From contig JANTGQ010000113.1 in assembly GCA_024762845.1 (NCBI GenBank), positions 1-5,330 of the forward strand: a DNA stretch of 5,330 nucleotides. The letters run 5' to 3'. This DNA is from Nitratifractor sp. (lineage in GTDB: Bacteria > Campylobacterota > Campylobacteria > Campylobacterales > Sulfurovaceae). A program made the translations under genes and the position numbers. The notes below the pieces were generated by a model. The model saw only the letters and a list, made by a program, of their open reading frames with translations, searched no databases and was not told the origin of the DNA. Below, piece after piece: positions 5,288 through 5,330 of the stretch (position 1 is its first letter; every line of letters starts with the position of its first letter).

Positions 5288-5330
5288 ACTAACAGAGAAA
5301 GAGTTAATTATAGTAACTCCTGTCTATGAA
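5280..5330 (+). CDS. Probable family 2 glycosyltransferase, N-terminal start only
   Basis: ATG 5280 opens a frame that runs to the window edge, giving 17 residues (MSKLTEKELIIVTPVYE). It overlaps the end of the decarboxylase gene by eight bases in another frame, with AAAGG at 5266-5270 nine bases upstream. A hydrophobic strand followed by a TPVYE-type turn is the usual first strand of GT-A fold family 2 glycosyltransferases, where this segment binds the nucleotide sugar. The overlap implies translational coupling. The identification rests on a very short stretch, and the DxD motif lies outside the window. Confidence 0.72.
   Translation, partial: MSKLTEKELIIVTPVYE

Overview
The window is AT-rich bacterial chromosome with short, mostly plus-strand gene groups. 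The organism is probably a member of the Campylobacterota (epsilonproteobacteria, Sulfurimonas/Sulfurovum-like). That rests on low GC, good TATAAT -10 boxes without a partnered -35 box, AAGGAGG-type ribosome binding sites and the envelope-sugar gene set. It is an inference from style, not a database match.

Left part (1-969): the C-terminal end of a secreted subtilisin/kexin-like S8 protease with a P domain, then nine bases later a small secreted protein that looks like a free-standing subtilase propeptide. The pair resembles the Aeromonas sobria ASP/ORF2 arrangement, where a kexin-like protease needs an external chaperone encoded just downstream. Positions 1087-1893 hold a separately promoted, membrane-anchored protein with two NTF2-like (DUF4878-type) domains.

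Middle part (1894-2398): about 500 bases without a convincing protein gene. It holds two tandem, diverged copies (1972-2133 and 2198-2365) of a long imperfect palindrome. In the central stem of each copy every mismatch on the plus strand is A.C, so the minus-strand RNA would have only Watson-Crick and G.U pairs there. The copies show compensatory base changes. A conserved internal loop becomes a tandem G.A/A.G module on the minus strand, and each copy has a minus-strand -10-like box just before its start. Together these suggest a structured, minus-strand small RNA present as two paralogues, although a mobile palindromic (MITE-like) element remains possible. This is the most interesting feature of the window.

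Right part (2399-5330): an envelope-polysaccharide group. A 611-residue polytopic membrane protein resembling GT-C/LPS-locus proteins is followed by a 108-base gap with a promoter-like box and a 12-bp inverted repeat. Next come a UDP-glucuronate decarboxylase (UDP-xylose synthase) and, overlapping its stop, the first 17 codons of a probable family 2 glycosyltransferase. The likely logic is that UDP-xylose is made in the cytoplasm and used by neighbouring transferases for surface glycans.
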